A DNA stretch of 64,000 nucleotides, taken from the NCBI RefSeq assembly GCF_013408745.1, contig NZ_JACCBJ010000001.1, positions 62,001-126,000 on the forward strand, read 5' to 3'. This DNA comes from Leifsonia soli. Lineage in GTDB: Bacteria; Actinomycetota; Actinomycetes; Actinomycetales; Microbacteriaceae. The notes beneath the pieces are model-generated. The model was not told the DNA's origin. It did not search any database and saw only the letters and a list, made by a program, of their open reading frames with translations. Shown one piece after another: positions 25,129 through 33,266 of the stretch (within the stretch, counting starts at the first letter, position 1; every line of letters starts with the position of its first letter). The translations under genes were made by a program, and so were the position numbers.

Positions 25129-25532
25129 CGAACCCGACGCCGCCCGTGCCCGCCGGGGCGATGATGCTCGAACTGGTGATGCTGCCGGTCGCCGACATCG
25201 ACCGCTCGCTCGCGTTCTACCGCGACCGGGTGGGCTTCACGCTGGACGTGGACGTGCGGCCGGCGGAGGGCGTCCGCGTCGTGCAGCTGACGCCTCCCGG
25301 CTCCTACTGCTCGGTCACGATGACCACCGGGATCGGGCAGGCGCCGCCGGAGCCCGGCTCCGTGCGGGGACTGCACCTCGTGGTCGCCGACATCGAGGCG
25401 GCGAGGGCCACCCTGGTCGAGCGTGGCGTCGACGTCTCGCCCGTCCAGGACATGGGCGGAGTGTTCTACGCCTGGTTCGCCGATCCCGACGGGAACACCT
25501 GGGCGCTCCAGCACATGCCCTGGCGGGCATAG
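25125..25532 (+). CDS. VOC-superfamily (glyoxalase/bleomycin-resistance) protein
   Basis: A 135-residue vicinal-oxygen-chelate protein with two beta-alpha-beta-beta-beta modules: LVMLPVADIDRSLAFYRDRVGF first and GLHLVVADIEAARATLVERGV second, closing with FADPDGNTWALQH. Members detoxify electrophiles, bind drugs or act as dioxygenases. It overlaps the DHFR-like stop (ATGA; AGGAGGAA upstream) and ends the operon. Taken with its neighbours it suggests a small stress- or xenobiotic-response operon under the ArsR protein, which is an inference. Confidence 0.78.
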   Translation: MTNPTPPVPAGAMMLELVMLPVADIDRSLAFYRDRVGFTLDVDVRPAEGVRVVQLTPPGSYCSVTMTTGIGQAPPEPGSVRGLHLVVADIEAARATLVERGVDVSPVQDMGGVFYAWFADPDGNTWALQHMPWRA

Positions 25533-25569
25533 ACCGGAGCGCCCGGACACCGCGGCGCGTCGAGGTGCG

Positions 25570-26046
25570 TCAGCCGCGCAGGGAGCGGAGGGTGAGCGCG
25601 GTCGCGAGTGCCGCGTGCGCGGCCTCAGCGCCCTTGTCCTCCTGCGAGTCCGCGAAGCCGGCGCGGGCGAGGCCTTGCGCCTCATCGTCCAGCGTGAGGA
25701 CGCCGAAGCCGACCGGCTTGCCGGTGTCGATGGCGACGCGGGTGAGGCCGTCGGTCGCGGCGGCCGATACGTACTCGAAGTGCGGTGTGCCGCCGCGGAT
25801 GATCACGCCGAGCGCGACGACGGCATCCGCCCCCGCATCCAGCGCCGCCTTGCTGACGACGGGCAGCTCGAAGCTGCCGGGCACGCGGACGAGCGTGTGG
25901 GTCGCGCCCGCCGCATCCAGCGTCCGCTTCGCGCCGGCGATGAGGCCGTCGCTGATCGTCTCGTGCCAGGTTCCGGCGACGATGACGACGTTCAGGCCGC
26001 TCCCGTCGATCCGCTCCTCCGCGTTCGGGGCTCCGGCTCCGCTCAT
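25570..26046 (-). CDS. ribH: 6,7-dimethyl-8-ribityllumazine synthase
   Basis: Condenses the pyrimidine intermediate with 3,4-dihydroxybutanone phosphate, the penultimate step of riboflavin synthesis; forms icosahedral or pentameric shells. The 158 residues include [28 protein letters not shown] and the phosphate-site [16 protein letters not shown]. The start overlaps the ribBA stop by 4 nt (ATGA), making it the last gene of ribD-ribE-ribBA-ribH under the FMN riboswitch. Confidence 0.93.
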   Translation of the reverse strand: MSGAGAPNAEERIDGSGLNVVIVAGTWHETISDGLIAGAKRTLDAAGATHTLVRVPGSFELPVVSKAALDAGADAVVALGVIIRGGTPHFEYVSAAATDGLTRVAIDTGKPVGFGVLTLDDEAQGLARAGFADSQEDKGAEAAHAALATALTLRSLRG

Positions 26047-27344
26047 CGTGCAGTCCTCTCCGCCGCGAGTCCCGCGGCCGTCTCGGTGGCCGGGGACACC
26101 GTGTCGATGTCCCCGATCGCGTGACCCATGCGGTCGCGCTTGGTCTCCAGGTAGCCCTCGTTGAAGGCGCCGACGCCGACGACGAGCGGCACGCGCTCCT
26201 CGACCTCGATGCCGTGCTCCTCGAGCTGGCGCACCTTCTCCGGGTTGTTGGTCAGCAGGCGCACGGACTCGATGCCGAGGTCCTGCAGGATGGCGGTGGC
26301 CGCGCCGTAGTCGCGGGCGTCGATCGGCAGGCCGAGGGCCAGGTTGGCGTCGAGCGTGTCGAGCCCCTCCTCCTGCAGCTTGTACGCGCGCAGCTTGTTG
26401 ATGAGCCCGATGCCGCGGCCCTCGTGCCCGCGGAGGTAGACGACGACGCCGCCCTCCCGCTGGATGGTGTCGAGCGCGGCGTCGAGCTGCGGGCCGCACT
26501 CGCACTTGAGCGAGCCGAACGCCTCGCCGGTCAGGCACTCGGAGTGGACGCGGATGAGCGTGCCGTCGCGCTGCGGGGTGCCAGCGACGATCGCGACGTG
26601 GTCGGCGCCCGTCATGCGGTCGCGGTAGGCGCGCATCCGGAACGGCCCGTGCGTGGTCGGGACGGTCGTCTCGACCTCGAAGATCACACGGGAGGTCTCC
26701 GGGATGGGCGCCACCGTCTCCAGCGGCTGGTCGCAGTGGAACTCCTGCAGGTACGCGATGAGCGCCTCGATCGTGACGACGAGCACTCCCTCGCGCTGCC
26801 CGAGCTCGATCAGGCCGGGGAGGCGCATCATCTCGCCGTCGTCCGCGACGATCTCCGCGATCGCCCCGACCGGGGTCATCCCGGCGAGCTTCAGCAGGTC
26901 GACCGCGGCCTCGGTGTGCCCGTCGCGCTCGCGGACTCCGCCCTCCACCGCGCGCAGGGGCAGGATGTGTCCCGGCCGGTGAAGACTCGACGGCGTCGAG
27001 TCGAGGTTCGCCAGCACGCGGAGGGTGTGGGCGCGGTCGGCAGCGCTGATCCCGGTGGAGAGGCGGTCCGCCGCATCCACGCTGACCGTGTAGTTGGTGC
27101 CGCGGGAGTCCTCGTTGTTGGCGACCATCACCGGCAGTTCCAGGCGGTCGGCGATCTCGTTCGTCATCGGCGCGCAGATGAAGCCGGACGAGTTCTTCAC
27201 CGTCCAGGCGATCCACTCCTGGCTCGCGAGCTCGGCGGCGAGGACGACGTCCCCCTCGTTCTCGCGGCTCTCGTTGTCCACGACGATGACCGGTCGGCCG
27301 GCGCGCAGCTCCTGGAGGGCCTCGGGGATGGTGGCCAGGCTCAT
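26043..27344 (-). CDS. ribBA: Bifunctional 3,4-dihydroxy-2-butanone-4-phosphate synthase / GTP cyclohydrolase II
   Basis: Makes both precursors of riboflavin. The N-terminal half (about residues 1-205) is RibB with the acidic metal loop [14 protein letters not shown] and the HILPL-like segment [12 protein letters not shown]. The C-terminal half is RibA with the zinc cysteines of [19 protein letters not shown] and the [10 protein letters not shown] motif. Both active sites look complete in the 433 residues. Translation starts at the ATG 27342-27344, overlapping the ribE stop by 4 nt. The frame stays open upstream through ribE but those residues do not belong. Confidence 0.93.
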   Translation of the reverse strand: MSLATIPEALQELRAGRPVIVVDNESRENEGDVVLAAELASQEWIAWTVKNSSGFICAPMTNEIADRLELPVMVANNEDSRGTNYTVSVDAADRLSTGISAADRAHTLRVLANLDSTPSSLHRPGHILPLRAVEGGVRERDGHTEAAVDLLKLAGMTPVGAIAEIVADDGEMMRLPGLIELGQREGVLVVTIEALIAYLQEFHCDQPLETVAPIPETSRVIFEVETTVPTTHGPFRMRAYRDRMTGADHVAIVAGTPQRDGTLIRVHSECLTGEAFGSLKCECGPQLDAALDTIQREGGVVVYLRGHEGRGIGLINKLRAYKLQEEGLDTLDANLALGLPIDARDYGAATAILQDLGIESVRLLTNNPEKVRQLEEHGIEVEERVPLVVGVGAFNEGYLETKRDRMGHAIGDIDTVSPATETAAGLAAERTAR

Positions 27345-27970
27345 GATGCGCTCCGTTCGCTCAGTGCCGGTTCGAGCGCGAGCATGCGCTCCACGTGGCG
27401 GGCCAGGATGTCCGTCTCGATGTTGACCCGGTCGCCGACGACCCGGTCGCCCAGGGTCGTCGCGGCCAGTGTCTCGGGGATGAGGGAGACCTCGAACCAG
27501 CCGTCCTCGCGCCCGCCGCCCACGGCGCTGACCGTGAGGGAGACGCCGTCGATCGCGATCGAACCCTTGCGCGCGACGAGCGGTGCGTGCTCGGGGTCGA
27601 GGCTCAGCCGCACGACGCGCCAGGCGCTTCCGTCGGTGATCGCCAGCACGGTGGCCGTGCCGTCGATGTGACCCTGGACGATGTGGCCGCCCAGGCGGTC
27701 GCCGACCTGCGCGGCGCGCTCCAGGTTGACGCGGCGGCCCGGCCGGACGCCGTCGAGGGTGCTGATCGCGAGGGTCTCGGCCATCACATCCGCCGTGAAC
27801 GTCTCCGCGTCCTTGCCGATCACCGTCAGGCACACGCCGCTGACCGAGATCGAGTCGCCGTGCTTGGCGTCGCTGACGGCGAGCGGACCGCGCACCGTGA
27901 CGCGGGCGGCGTCCTCGCCGTGCTCGACGGCGGTGATCTCGCCCAGCTCTTCGATGATTCCAGTGAACAT
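27341..27970 (-). CDS. ribE: Riboflavin synthase alpha chain
   Basis: Dismutates two lumazine molecules to riboflavin. The 209 residues contain the two lumazine-binding repeats: [12 protein letters not shown] with [14 protein letters not shown] motif ([11 protein letters not shown]) in the first, and [11 protein letters not shown] with [11 protein letters not shown] in the second. The gene begins 5 nt after ribD and overlaps ribBA. Length and repeats are normal. Confidence 0.93.
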   Translation of the reverse strand: MFTGIIEELGEITAVEHGEDAARVTVRGPLAVSDAKHGDSISVSGVCLTVIGKDAETFTADVMAETLAISTLDGVRPGRRVNLERAAQVGDRLGGHIVQGHIDGTATVLAITDGSAWRVVRLSLDPEHAPLVARKGSIAIDGVSLTVSAVGGGREDGWFEVSLIPETLAATTLGDRVVGDRVNIETDILARHVERMLALEPALSERSAS

Positions 27971-27975
27971 GGTGG

Positions 27976-29082
27976 TCAGCCCTCCTGGCCTGTGGAAATC
28001 GGGGATGTGGGGACGATGTCGGCACCGTCCGCGTCGACGCCCTCGTCGGCGGGGCGGGAGGTGCGGGGTGCGCCGTCGGCGACGGGGACCGCGCGGATGA
28101 GGAGATCGCCGCCGAGGCGCTCGACGTCGATCACGCGCAGGCGGCGCTGGTCGGCGATGGTCTCGACCCCGATGTCGCCGAGGGCGACCCGCGGGCCGCC
28201 CAGCAGCGTCGGGGCGAGGTAGATCGCGTACTCGTCGACGAGGCCGGCGGCGACGAAGGCGCTCGCCAGCGTCGGGCCGCCTTCGACGTAGACGCGGCGG
28301 AAGCCGCGCTGGTGCAGGTCGGCGAGCGCCTCCTCCAGGTCGTGCGTTCCCTCGAAGATCACAGGGTTGGGGTGGCGGAACACCGCGGCGTCCTTCGGGA
28401 TGGCGCGGGTGCCCACCACGACGGGCGTCGGCTGGGTGCCCAGGAGCTCGCCCGCGTCGCCCCGCGCCGTGAGGCTCGGGTCGTCGGCGAGCACGGTCCC
28501 GGTGCCGACGACGATCGCGTCGGACGCCTCTCTCTGCTCATGCACACGCTGCCGGGCCGCGGCTCCGGTGATCCACTTGCTGCTGCCGTCGGCGGCGGCG
28601 GCCCGCCCGTCGAGGCTGCTCGCCCACTTGACGACGATGTAGGGCCGGCCCAGCCGGGCGGCGGTGAGCCAGTCGCCCAGGAACGCCTCGATCTCGTCGC
28701 GCAGCACGCCGCCGATCACCTCGACGCCGGCCTCGCGGAGCCGCTCGGCCCCGCCGCTGGAGTGGTGGCCAGGGTCGTCGGTCCCGTAGACGACGCGCGC
28801 GACGCCGGCCTCGATGAGCGCGACCGAGCACGGACCGGTGTGGCCCCAGTGGTTGCACGGCTCGAGCGTGACGACGGCGGTGGCCCCGCGGGCTCCGCCC
28901 TCGGGCAGCCGGCTCAGCGCATCCACTTCGGCGTGCGCCGTGCCGACGCCGCGATGCCAGCCCTCGGCGAGGACACGGCCGTCGGCGTCGAGGATCACGC
29001 AGCCGACCCGCGGGTTCGCGCCGGTCGCGGGACCGTTCGCGGCGAGCTCGAGCGCCGTGCGCATGGGGGCTTCCCACGTCAT
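27976..29082 (-). CDS. ribD: Bifunctional riboflavin-pathway deaminase/reductase
   Basis: Deaminates and reduces the ribosylamino-pyrimidine made by GTP cyclohydrolase II. The N-terminal CMP/dCMP-deaminase-like domain has the zinc ligands HAEVDAL and EPCNHWGHTGPC; the reductase domain follows with VKWASSLDGRAAA and GGPTLASAFVAAGLVDE. The start is ATG 29080-29082 (368 residues), with AGGATGG about 8 nt upstream; more distal in-frame codons fall in the riboswitch leader. A C-terminal tail beyond the reductase core (ADGAPRTSRPADEGVDADG) is unusually polar. Confidence 0.93.
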   Translation of the reverse strand: MTWEAPMRTALELAANGPATGANPRVGCVILDADGRVLAEGWHRGVGTAHAEVDALSRLPEGGARGATAVVTLEPCNHWGHTGPCSVALIEAGVARVVYGTDDPGHHSSGGAERLREAGVEVIGGVLRDEIEAFLGDWLTAARLGRPYIVVKWASSLDGRAAAADGSSKWITGAAARQRVHEQREASDAIVVGTGTVLADDPSLTARGDAGELLGTQPTPVVVGTRAIPKDAAVFRHPNPVIFEGTHDLEEALADLHQRGFRRVYVEGGPTLASAFVAAGLVDEYAIYLAPTLLGGPRVALGDIGVETIADQRRLRVIDVERLGGDLLIRAVPVADGAPRTSRPADEGVDADGADIVPTSPISTGQEG

Positions 29083-29127
29083 CCCGTTGCCATCCTGTCT
29101 CTCGTCGAGACGTGTCGCCGGGGTCGC

Positions 29128-29156
29128 GTGGGCGCCAGCCCATACGGGCTGCCCAC
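29128..29156 (-). promoter_or_regulatory. Stem-loop after the FMN aptamer (candidate expression platform)
   Basis: On the minus strand GTGGGC pairs with GCCCAC around an inner stem AGCCC-GTAT-GGGCT. It directly follows the aptamer 3' end and precedes the ribD start by about 45 nt. There is no U-tract, so it may act through folding or Rho rather than as an intrinsic terminator. Confidence 0.4.
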
Positions 29157-29306
29157 CGTGCTTCCTCCCATCCGGACTGAGCGGGCCGGCTCTCGCCTGC
29201 ACGCATTACCGTCGGTGCCGGAATTCCACCGGCTCAGCAGGGCGCCTGGGCGTCCCGCTCGCGGACTGTCACCGCCGGTTCGGACTTTCACCGACCCCGG
29301 AGCACG
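29157..29306 (-). ncRNA. FMN riboswitch (RFN element)
   Basis: The minus strand carries the RFN core in order: P1 strand CGTGCT, GGTCGGTGAAAGTCCG, ACCGGCGGTGACAGTCCGCG (split here), CCGGTGGAATTCCGG, CACCGACGGTAATG, AGTCCGGATGGGAGGA, and the closing P1 strand AGCACG. The outer stem pairs perfectly over 6 bp. It sits in the leader of ribD and would switch the whole rib operon off when FMN is abundant. Upstream, TAGACT at 29320-29325 is a good -10, putting the transcription start about 6 nt before the aptamer. Confidence 0.93.
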
Positions 29307-29319
29307 TATTTCGTTGTCG

Positions 29320-29325
29320 AGTCTA
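29320..29325 (-). promoter_or_regulatory. -10 element of the riboflavin operon
   Basis: TAGACT on the minus strand, 14 bp upstream of the FMN aptamer. No good -35 (GACCGC at the 17-bp position), as is frequent in actinobacterial promoters. Confidence 0.45.
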
Positions 29326-29375
29326 GATCAACGCGCCCTGACGCGGTCTATTCCCGGAAACGGCGCGACGCCGCG

Positions 29376-30401
29376 TTACGCGGCGGCAGCGGACCGCGGC
29401 TCGCCGGCAGGCTCGACGGGCAGGGGCTGCGTGAGCTGCACGAGCGCCCGCGCCGTGCCCTCGTCGACGATGAGGTCGGTGATCAGGCCTGCGGCGAGAG
29501 CGCCGCGGAGGCTGTGCACCTTGGAGGGGCCGGACACGATGCAGACCCGGCGCGGGACCCGCTTGATCAGGTCGATGTCCGGACCGCTCGCGCGCTCATT
29601 CAGCGGGATGCCGTGATGGCTGCCGTCCTCGCGGAAGAACACGGTCGCGACGTCGCCGACGACGCCCGAATCGTCGAGCGATGCGTAGTCCGCCTGGTCG
29701 AGGTAGCCGCCTGCATAGACGTGCGACCGGACCTCCGAGAACGGGGAGCCGAGGCCGAAGATCGCCACATCCATCCGCTCCTGGATGTCGAGGATGCGCC
29801 GGGTGCTGCGCTCGCGCCACATCGCGATCTTGGTCTGCGGGTCGTCGAACAGCGCGGGGACCGGGAACTCCTGGATCGTGCCCGAGTAGGTGTCGCCGAA
29901 GCGGCGGAGGATCTCGGACGCATAGAGCACGCCGGTCGTGTAGGTGTTGCCGGCGCCGTTGAGCTGGACGAACTCGACGTTGTGCAGCTCCTTCGGGATG
30001 AGGTGCCTGCTCAGAGCGCTCATGGTCGAGCCCCACGCGATCCCGACGGTCTGGTTGGAGTCGATGAACCGGTCGAGAATTCGTGCAGCGGAGATCGCGA
30101 CGCGCTCCAGCCGGTCGACGTCGCTGATCGCGCTCGGCATGGGCACGATGTGCGCCGCGATGCCGAAGCGCTCGTGGATCGTCTGCTGGATGCGGCTCGC
30201 GCCTTCGTGCGGCTCGGCGATCTGGATGGTGACCAGACCGGACGACCGCGCATAGCTCAGCAGCCGGGAGACGCTGGAGCGCGAGGTGTGCATCTCGTGC
30301 GCGATGGCCTCCATCGTGAGGTCCTGCATGTAGTACAGGTGGCCCGCCTTGAGGGCGTCGCGGACCTTGTCGGGCAGATGCTCGGTCTCGGGCTGGGGCA
30401 T
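29376..30401 (-). CDS. SorC/DeoR-type sugar-binding transcriptional regulator, candidate glycerol regulator
   Basis: A 341-residue regulator of the SorC family: an N-terminal helix-turn-helix (MEAIAHEMHTSRSSVSRLL, about residues 28-47) and a C-terminal sugar-phosphate-binding domain related to phosphosugar isomerases (TVGIAWGSTMSALSRHL, FVQLNGAGNTYTTG, VAIFGLGSPF). Members act as repressors or activators and usually sense phosphorylated sugars. It is divergent from glpD with 144 nt between, and the palindrome TGCAC-N4-GTGCA occurs in that gap and again before glpF, making glycerol genes the likely targets with glycerol-3-phosphate or a relative as effector (inference). Start ATG 30399-30401; purine-rich AAAGAGG upstream. 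Confidence 0.85.
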   Translation of the reverse strand: MPQPETEHLPDKVRDALKAGHLYYMQDLTMEAIAHEMHTSRSSVSRLLSYARSSGLVTIQIAEPHEGASRIQQTIHERFGIAAHIVPMPSAISDVDRLERVAISAARILDRFIDSNQTVGIAWGSTMSALSRHLIPKELHNVEFVQLNGAGNTYTTGVLYASEILRRFGDTYSGTIQEFPVPALFDDPQTKIAMWRERSTRRILDIQERMDVAIFGLGSPFSEVRSHVYAGGYLDQADYASLDDSGVVGDVATVFFREDGSHHGIPLNERASGPDIDLIKRVPRRVCIVSGPSKVHSLRGALAAGLITDLIVDEGTARALVQLTQPLPVEPAGEPRSAAAA

Positions 30402-30452
30402 TCGGGGCCTCTTTCTCCTCCGGCACGTTCGCTTCACGCGGATCGGGGGGTG

Positions 30453-30466
30453 TGCACGTATGTGCA
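30453..30466. promoter_or_regulatory. Operator TGCAC-N4-GTGCA between the SorC-type gene and glpD
   Basis: TGCACGTATGTGCA, a perfect palindrome in both 5-bp arms. It is 52 bp from the regulator start and 80 bp from glpD. The same architecture recurs at 32286-32299 before glpF. Confidence 0.6.
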
Positions 30467-30545
30467 TCGAGCTTGATCGAAGTTGTGCCGACACGAAAAC
30501 TATAGCTGCAGCACCACCCGACACCAGCAGAAAGCAGGAAAGACC

Positions 30546-32285
30546 GTGACGACGAAGTCGACCACCCGCACCGAGGTCCAGCGCCTCCGCGAACGCCCGC
30601 GAGCACAGGTGCTCGTCGTCGGCGGCGGCATCAACGGACTCGGCACCTTCCGCGACCTCGCCCTGCAGGGCGTCGACGTCGTCCTCGTCGAGCGCAACGA
30701 CTTCGTTTCCGGCGCATCGGCGGCCTCCAGCCACATGATCCACGGCGGCATCCGCTACCTCGAGAACGGCGAGTTCCGCCTCGTCAAGGAGTCGGTGACG
30801 GAGCGCAACGGCCTGCTGAAGATCGCGCCGCACTACGTCAAGCCGCTCGAGACCACGATCCCGATCTTCTCCACCTTCTCCGGCATCCTCGCGGCCCCGC
30901 TCCGCTTCCTCACCCACAAGCAGGGCAAGCCGAAGGAGCGCGGCGCGTTCCTCATCAAGACCGGCCTGACCATCTACGACTCCTTCTCGCGCGACGGCGG
31001 CTCGGTGCCGCGGCACACCTTCCACGGCCGGAAGAAGTCGCTCGAGATCCTGCCGGCGCTGAACCCGGACCTCAAGTACACGGCGACCTACTTCGACGCC
31101 TCCGTGCACGACCCGGAGCGCCTCGCCCTCGACGTCCTCTCCGACGGTCTCGCCGCCGGCCCGCACGCCCGTGCGGTCAACTACGTCGAGGCCATCGGCG
31201 CCCGCGACGGCGGCGTGCTGGTGCGCGACCGCGAGACCGGCGAGGAGTTCACGATCACGGCGGACGTCGTCGTCAACGCCTCCGGTCCGTGGACCGACCT
31301 GACCAACGAGGCGCTCGGCCAGGAGACGCGCTACATGGGCGGCACCAAGGGCTCGCACATCGTGCTCGACAACCCGGAGCTCCTGGAGGCCTGCCAGGGC
31401 CGCGAGATGTTCTTCGAGAACAACGACGGCCGCATCGTCCTCATCTACCCGCTCAAGGGCCGCGTCATGGTCGGCACGACCGACATCGACGCGGACATGT
31501 CGGAGCGTGCAGTCATCACCGAGGACGAGATCGACTACTTCATCGAACTGGTCTCGCACGTTTTCCCACGCATCCCGGTCACCCGCGAGCAGATCGTCTA
31601 CACCTTCTCCGGCGTCCGTCCGCTGCCGCACCACGACGACACGGCCCCCGGGTTCGTGTCGCGCGACTACCGGATCGTCCCCGGCACGGTCGCCGGCCTC
31701 GGCGACACCACGGTGCTCAGCCTGGTCGGCGGCAAGTGGACGACGTTCCGAGCACTCAGCGAGCACCTCGCCAACGAGACGCTGAAGGCGCTCGGCGCGA
31801 CCCGCACCGTCGAGACCCTCGGGCTGCCGATCGGCGGCGGGGCCGGCTTCCCGACCACGCCGCAGGCGGAGCGCGACTGGATCGCCCGGTACGGCGCGGA
31901 TGTCGGCGACGAGCGCGCCGCCATGCTGCTGCACCGCTACGGCACGAAGGCCACGTACGTCATCGACGCGATCGCCGGCTGGGACGGGGACGACGTCCCG
32001 CTCGCCGCCGCTCCGACCTACTCCCGTGCGGAGATCGACCACGTCGTCCGGAGCGAGCACGTCGTGCACCTCGACGACGTGTTCCTGCGGCGCACGAGCC
32101 TGGCGTTCACCGGCGCGGTCAGCCTGCCTCTGGTGCACGAGATCGCCGAAATAACGGCAAACGCGCTCGGATGGTCGCCAAACCGCCGTGCGGAGGAGGA
32201 AGATTCGTTCGTAGCGGACCTCGCCGACGCCCACCGGGTGCAGTTGAAGTCGGGGGACGGGAGCGAAGCCGCGGCGCTTCGATAA
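30546..32285 (+). CDS. glpD: Aerobic glycerol-3-phosphate dehydrogenase (FAD)
   Basis: Oxidises glycerol-3-phosphate to dihydroxyacetone phosphate at the membrane, passing electrons to quinone. The 579 residues have the FAD-binding motif VLVVGGGINGLGTFRDLA near the N-terminus, SHMIHGGIRYLENGEF, and the FAD-site STFSG-like VYTFSGVRPL in the middle; a C-terminal DAO_C domain completes it. Start GTG 30546 with AGGAAAG upstream; a longer frame begins at 30483 but has no ribosome site. First gene of glpD-glpF-glpK. Confidence 0.93.
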   Translation: MTTKSTTRTEVQRLRERPRAQVLVVGGGINGLGTFRDLALQGVDVVLVERNDFVSGASAASSHMIHGGIRYLENGEFRLVKESVTERNGLLKIAPHYVKPLETTIPIFSTFSGILAAPLRFLTHKQGKPKERGAFLIKTGLTIYDSFSRDGGSVPRHTFHGRKKSLEILPALNPDLKYTATYFDASVHDPERLALDVLSDGLAAGPHARAVNYVEAIGARDGGVLVRDRETGEEFTITADVVVNASGPWTDLTNEALGQETRYMGGTKGSHIVLDNPELLEACQGREMFFENNDGRIVLIYPLKGRVMVGTTDIDADMSERAVITEDEIDYFIELVSHVFPRIPVTREQIVYTFSGVRPLPHHDDTAPGFVSRDYRIVPGTVAGLGDTTVLSLVGGKWTTFRALSEHLANETLKALGATRTVETLGLPIGGGAGFPTTPQAERDWIARYGADVGDERAAMLLHRYGTKATYVIDAIAGWDGDDVPLAAAPTYSRAEIDHVVRSEHVVHLDDVFLRRTSLAFTGAVSLPLVHEIAEITANALGWSPNRRAEEEDSFVADLADAHRVQLKSGDGSEAAALR

Positions 32286-32299
32286 TGCACGAACGTGCA
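32286..32299. promoter_or_regulatory. Operator TGCAC-N4-GTGCA upstream of glpF
   Basis: TGCACGAACGTGCA, perfect in both arms and extendable by one base pair on each side (A/T). It starts at the last base of the glpD stop codon region and ends 11 bp before the -35 of the glpF promoter, a position more typical of an activator site. Confidence 0.6.
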
Positions 32300-32310
32300 T
32301 GACACGGTTC

Positions 32311-32340
32311 TTGTCAAGGTGAGCGTGCCCGCAATAGCGT
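32311..32340 (+). promoter_or_regulatory. Promoter of glpF
   Basis: TTGTCA (32311-32316), 18-bp spacer, TAGCGT (32335-32340). It gives glpF and glpK an independent promoter next to the second palindrome. Confidence 0.5.
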
Positions 32341-32417
32341 TCACATGCCCACCCTGACAAGAGCCACACCAGAACGCACGACAGGGTGCGGGTCAACTGA
32401 ACAACTGGAAGGTCAAC

Positions 32418-33194
32418 GTGGACAATATCGGTGTAGATTTCCTGTCCGAGCTGGTAGGCACAGCGATGCTGGTCCTGCTCGGTACCGGTGTCGTGGCGAA
32501 CGTCGCCCTCATCAAGAACAAGGGCTTCAACGGCGGGTTCCTGATGGTCAACTTCGGTTGGGGCATCGCGGTGTTCTCGGGTGTGGTCGTCGCCTACAAC
32601 TCCGGAGCGCACCTCAACCCGGCTGTGACCCTCGGACTCGTCGCCAACGGCGCCAAGACATTCGGCTCCGCGGCGGCGCACACCCTGGTGCCGGTCAACT
32701 TCATCACGGTGCTGCTGTACATCCTGGCTCAGCTGATCGGCGCGATCATCGGCGCCGTGCTGACGTTCCTGGCGTACAAGCGGCACTTCGACGAGGAGCC
32801 GGACCCGGCGAACAAGCTCGGTGTCTTCTCGACCGGCCCGGCCATCCGCGGCTACGGCTGGAACCTGGTCACCGAGATCATCGGCACGTTCGTGCTGGTC
32901 TTCGTGGTGATCGCGTTCGGCCACCAGCCCGGCCAGGCGGCCGGCCTCGCCGCCCTCGGGGCTCTCCCCGTCGCCCTCCTCGTGATCGGCATCGGCGCCA
33001 GCCTCGGTGGTCCGACCGGGTACGCCATCAACCCTGCTCGTGACCTCGGTCCGCGCATCGCTCACGCGATCCTCCCGATCAAGGGCAAGGGCTCGAGCGA
33101 CTGGGCGTACTCGTGGGTCCCGATCGTCGGCCCGATCATCGGCGGTCTGATCGCCGGCTGGCTGGCGCTGCTGCTCCTCCCGCTCATCAAGTGA
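32418..33194 (+). CDS. glpF: Glycerol facilitator (MIP/aquaglyceroporin)
   Basis: Six-helix channel that admits glycerol by facilitated diffusion. The two NPA boxes appear as SGAHLNPAVTLGL and GYAINPARDLGPR, and the asparagine and arginine of the selectivity filter are in place; Asp after the second NPA-R (PARDLG) is typical of glycerol-conducting members. The start is GTG 32418 with AAGG upstream. Lies between glpD and glpK, followed by a stem-loop. Confidence 0.92.
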   Translation: MDNIGVDFLSELVGTAMLVLLGTGVVANVALIKNKGFNGGFLMVNFGWGIAVFSGVVVAYNSGAHLNPAVTLGLVANGAKTFGSAAAHTLVPVNFITVLLYILAQLIGAIIGAVLTFLAYKRHFDEEPDPANKLGVFSTGPAIRGYGWNLVTEIIGTFVLVFVVIAFGHQPGQAAGLAALGALPVALLVIGIGASLGGPTGYAINPARDLGPRIAHAILPIKGKGSSDWAYSWVPIVGPIIGGLIAGWLALLLLPLIK

Positions 33195-33199
33195 CATCG

Positions 33200-33230
33200 G
33201 GGGCCGGCCGGGAGCCATCCCGCCGGCCCC
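33200..33230 (+). terminator. Intercistronic stem-loop between glpF and glpK
   Basis: GGGGCCGGC (33200-33208) pairs exactly with GCCGGCCCC (33222-33230) over a 13-nt loop. It follows the glpF stop by 5 nt. No U-tract, so it may attenuate or protect the upstream message rather than stop all transcription. Confidence 0.45.
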
Positions 33231-33266
33231 TCCCCGTTCCACCCCCAAAGAACAAAGGAGTTACCT

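Noticed and set aside
30402..33248. Long upstream extension of the minus-strand SorC frame
   Set aside because: It lies antisense to glpD and glpF; no motif and no ribosome site. Only the part from 30401 downwards shows the SorC domains.
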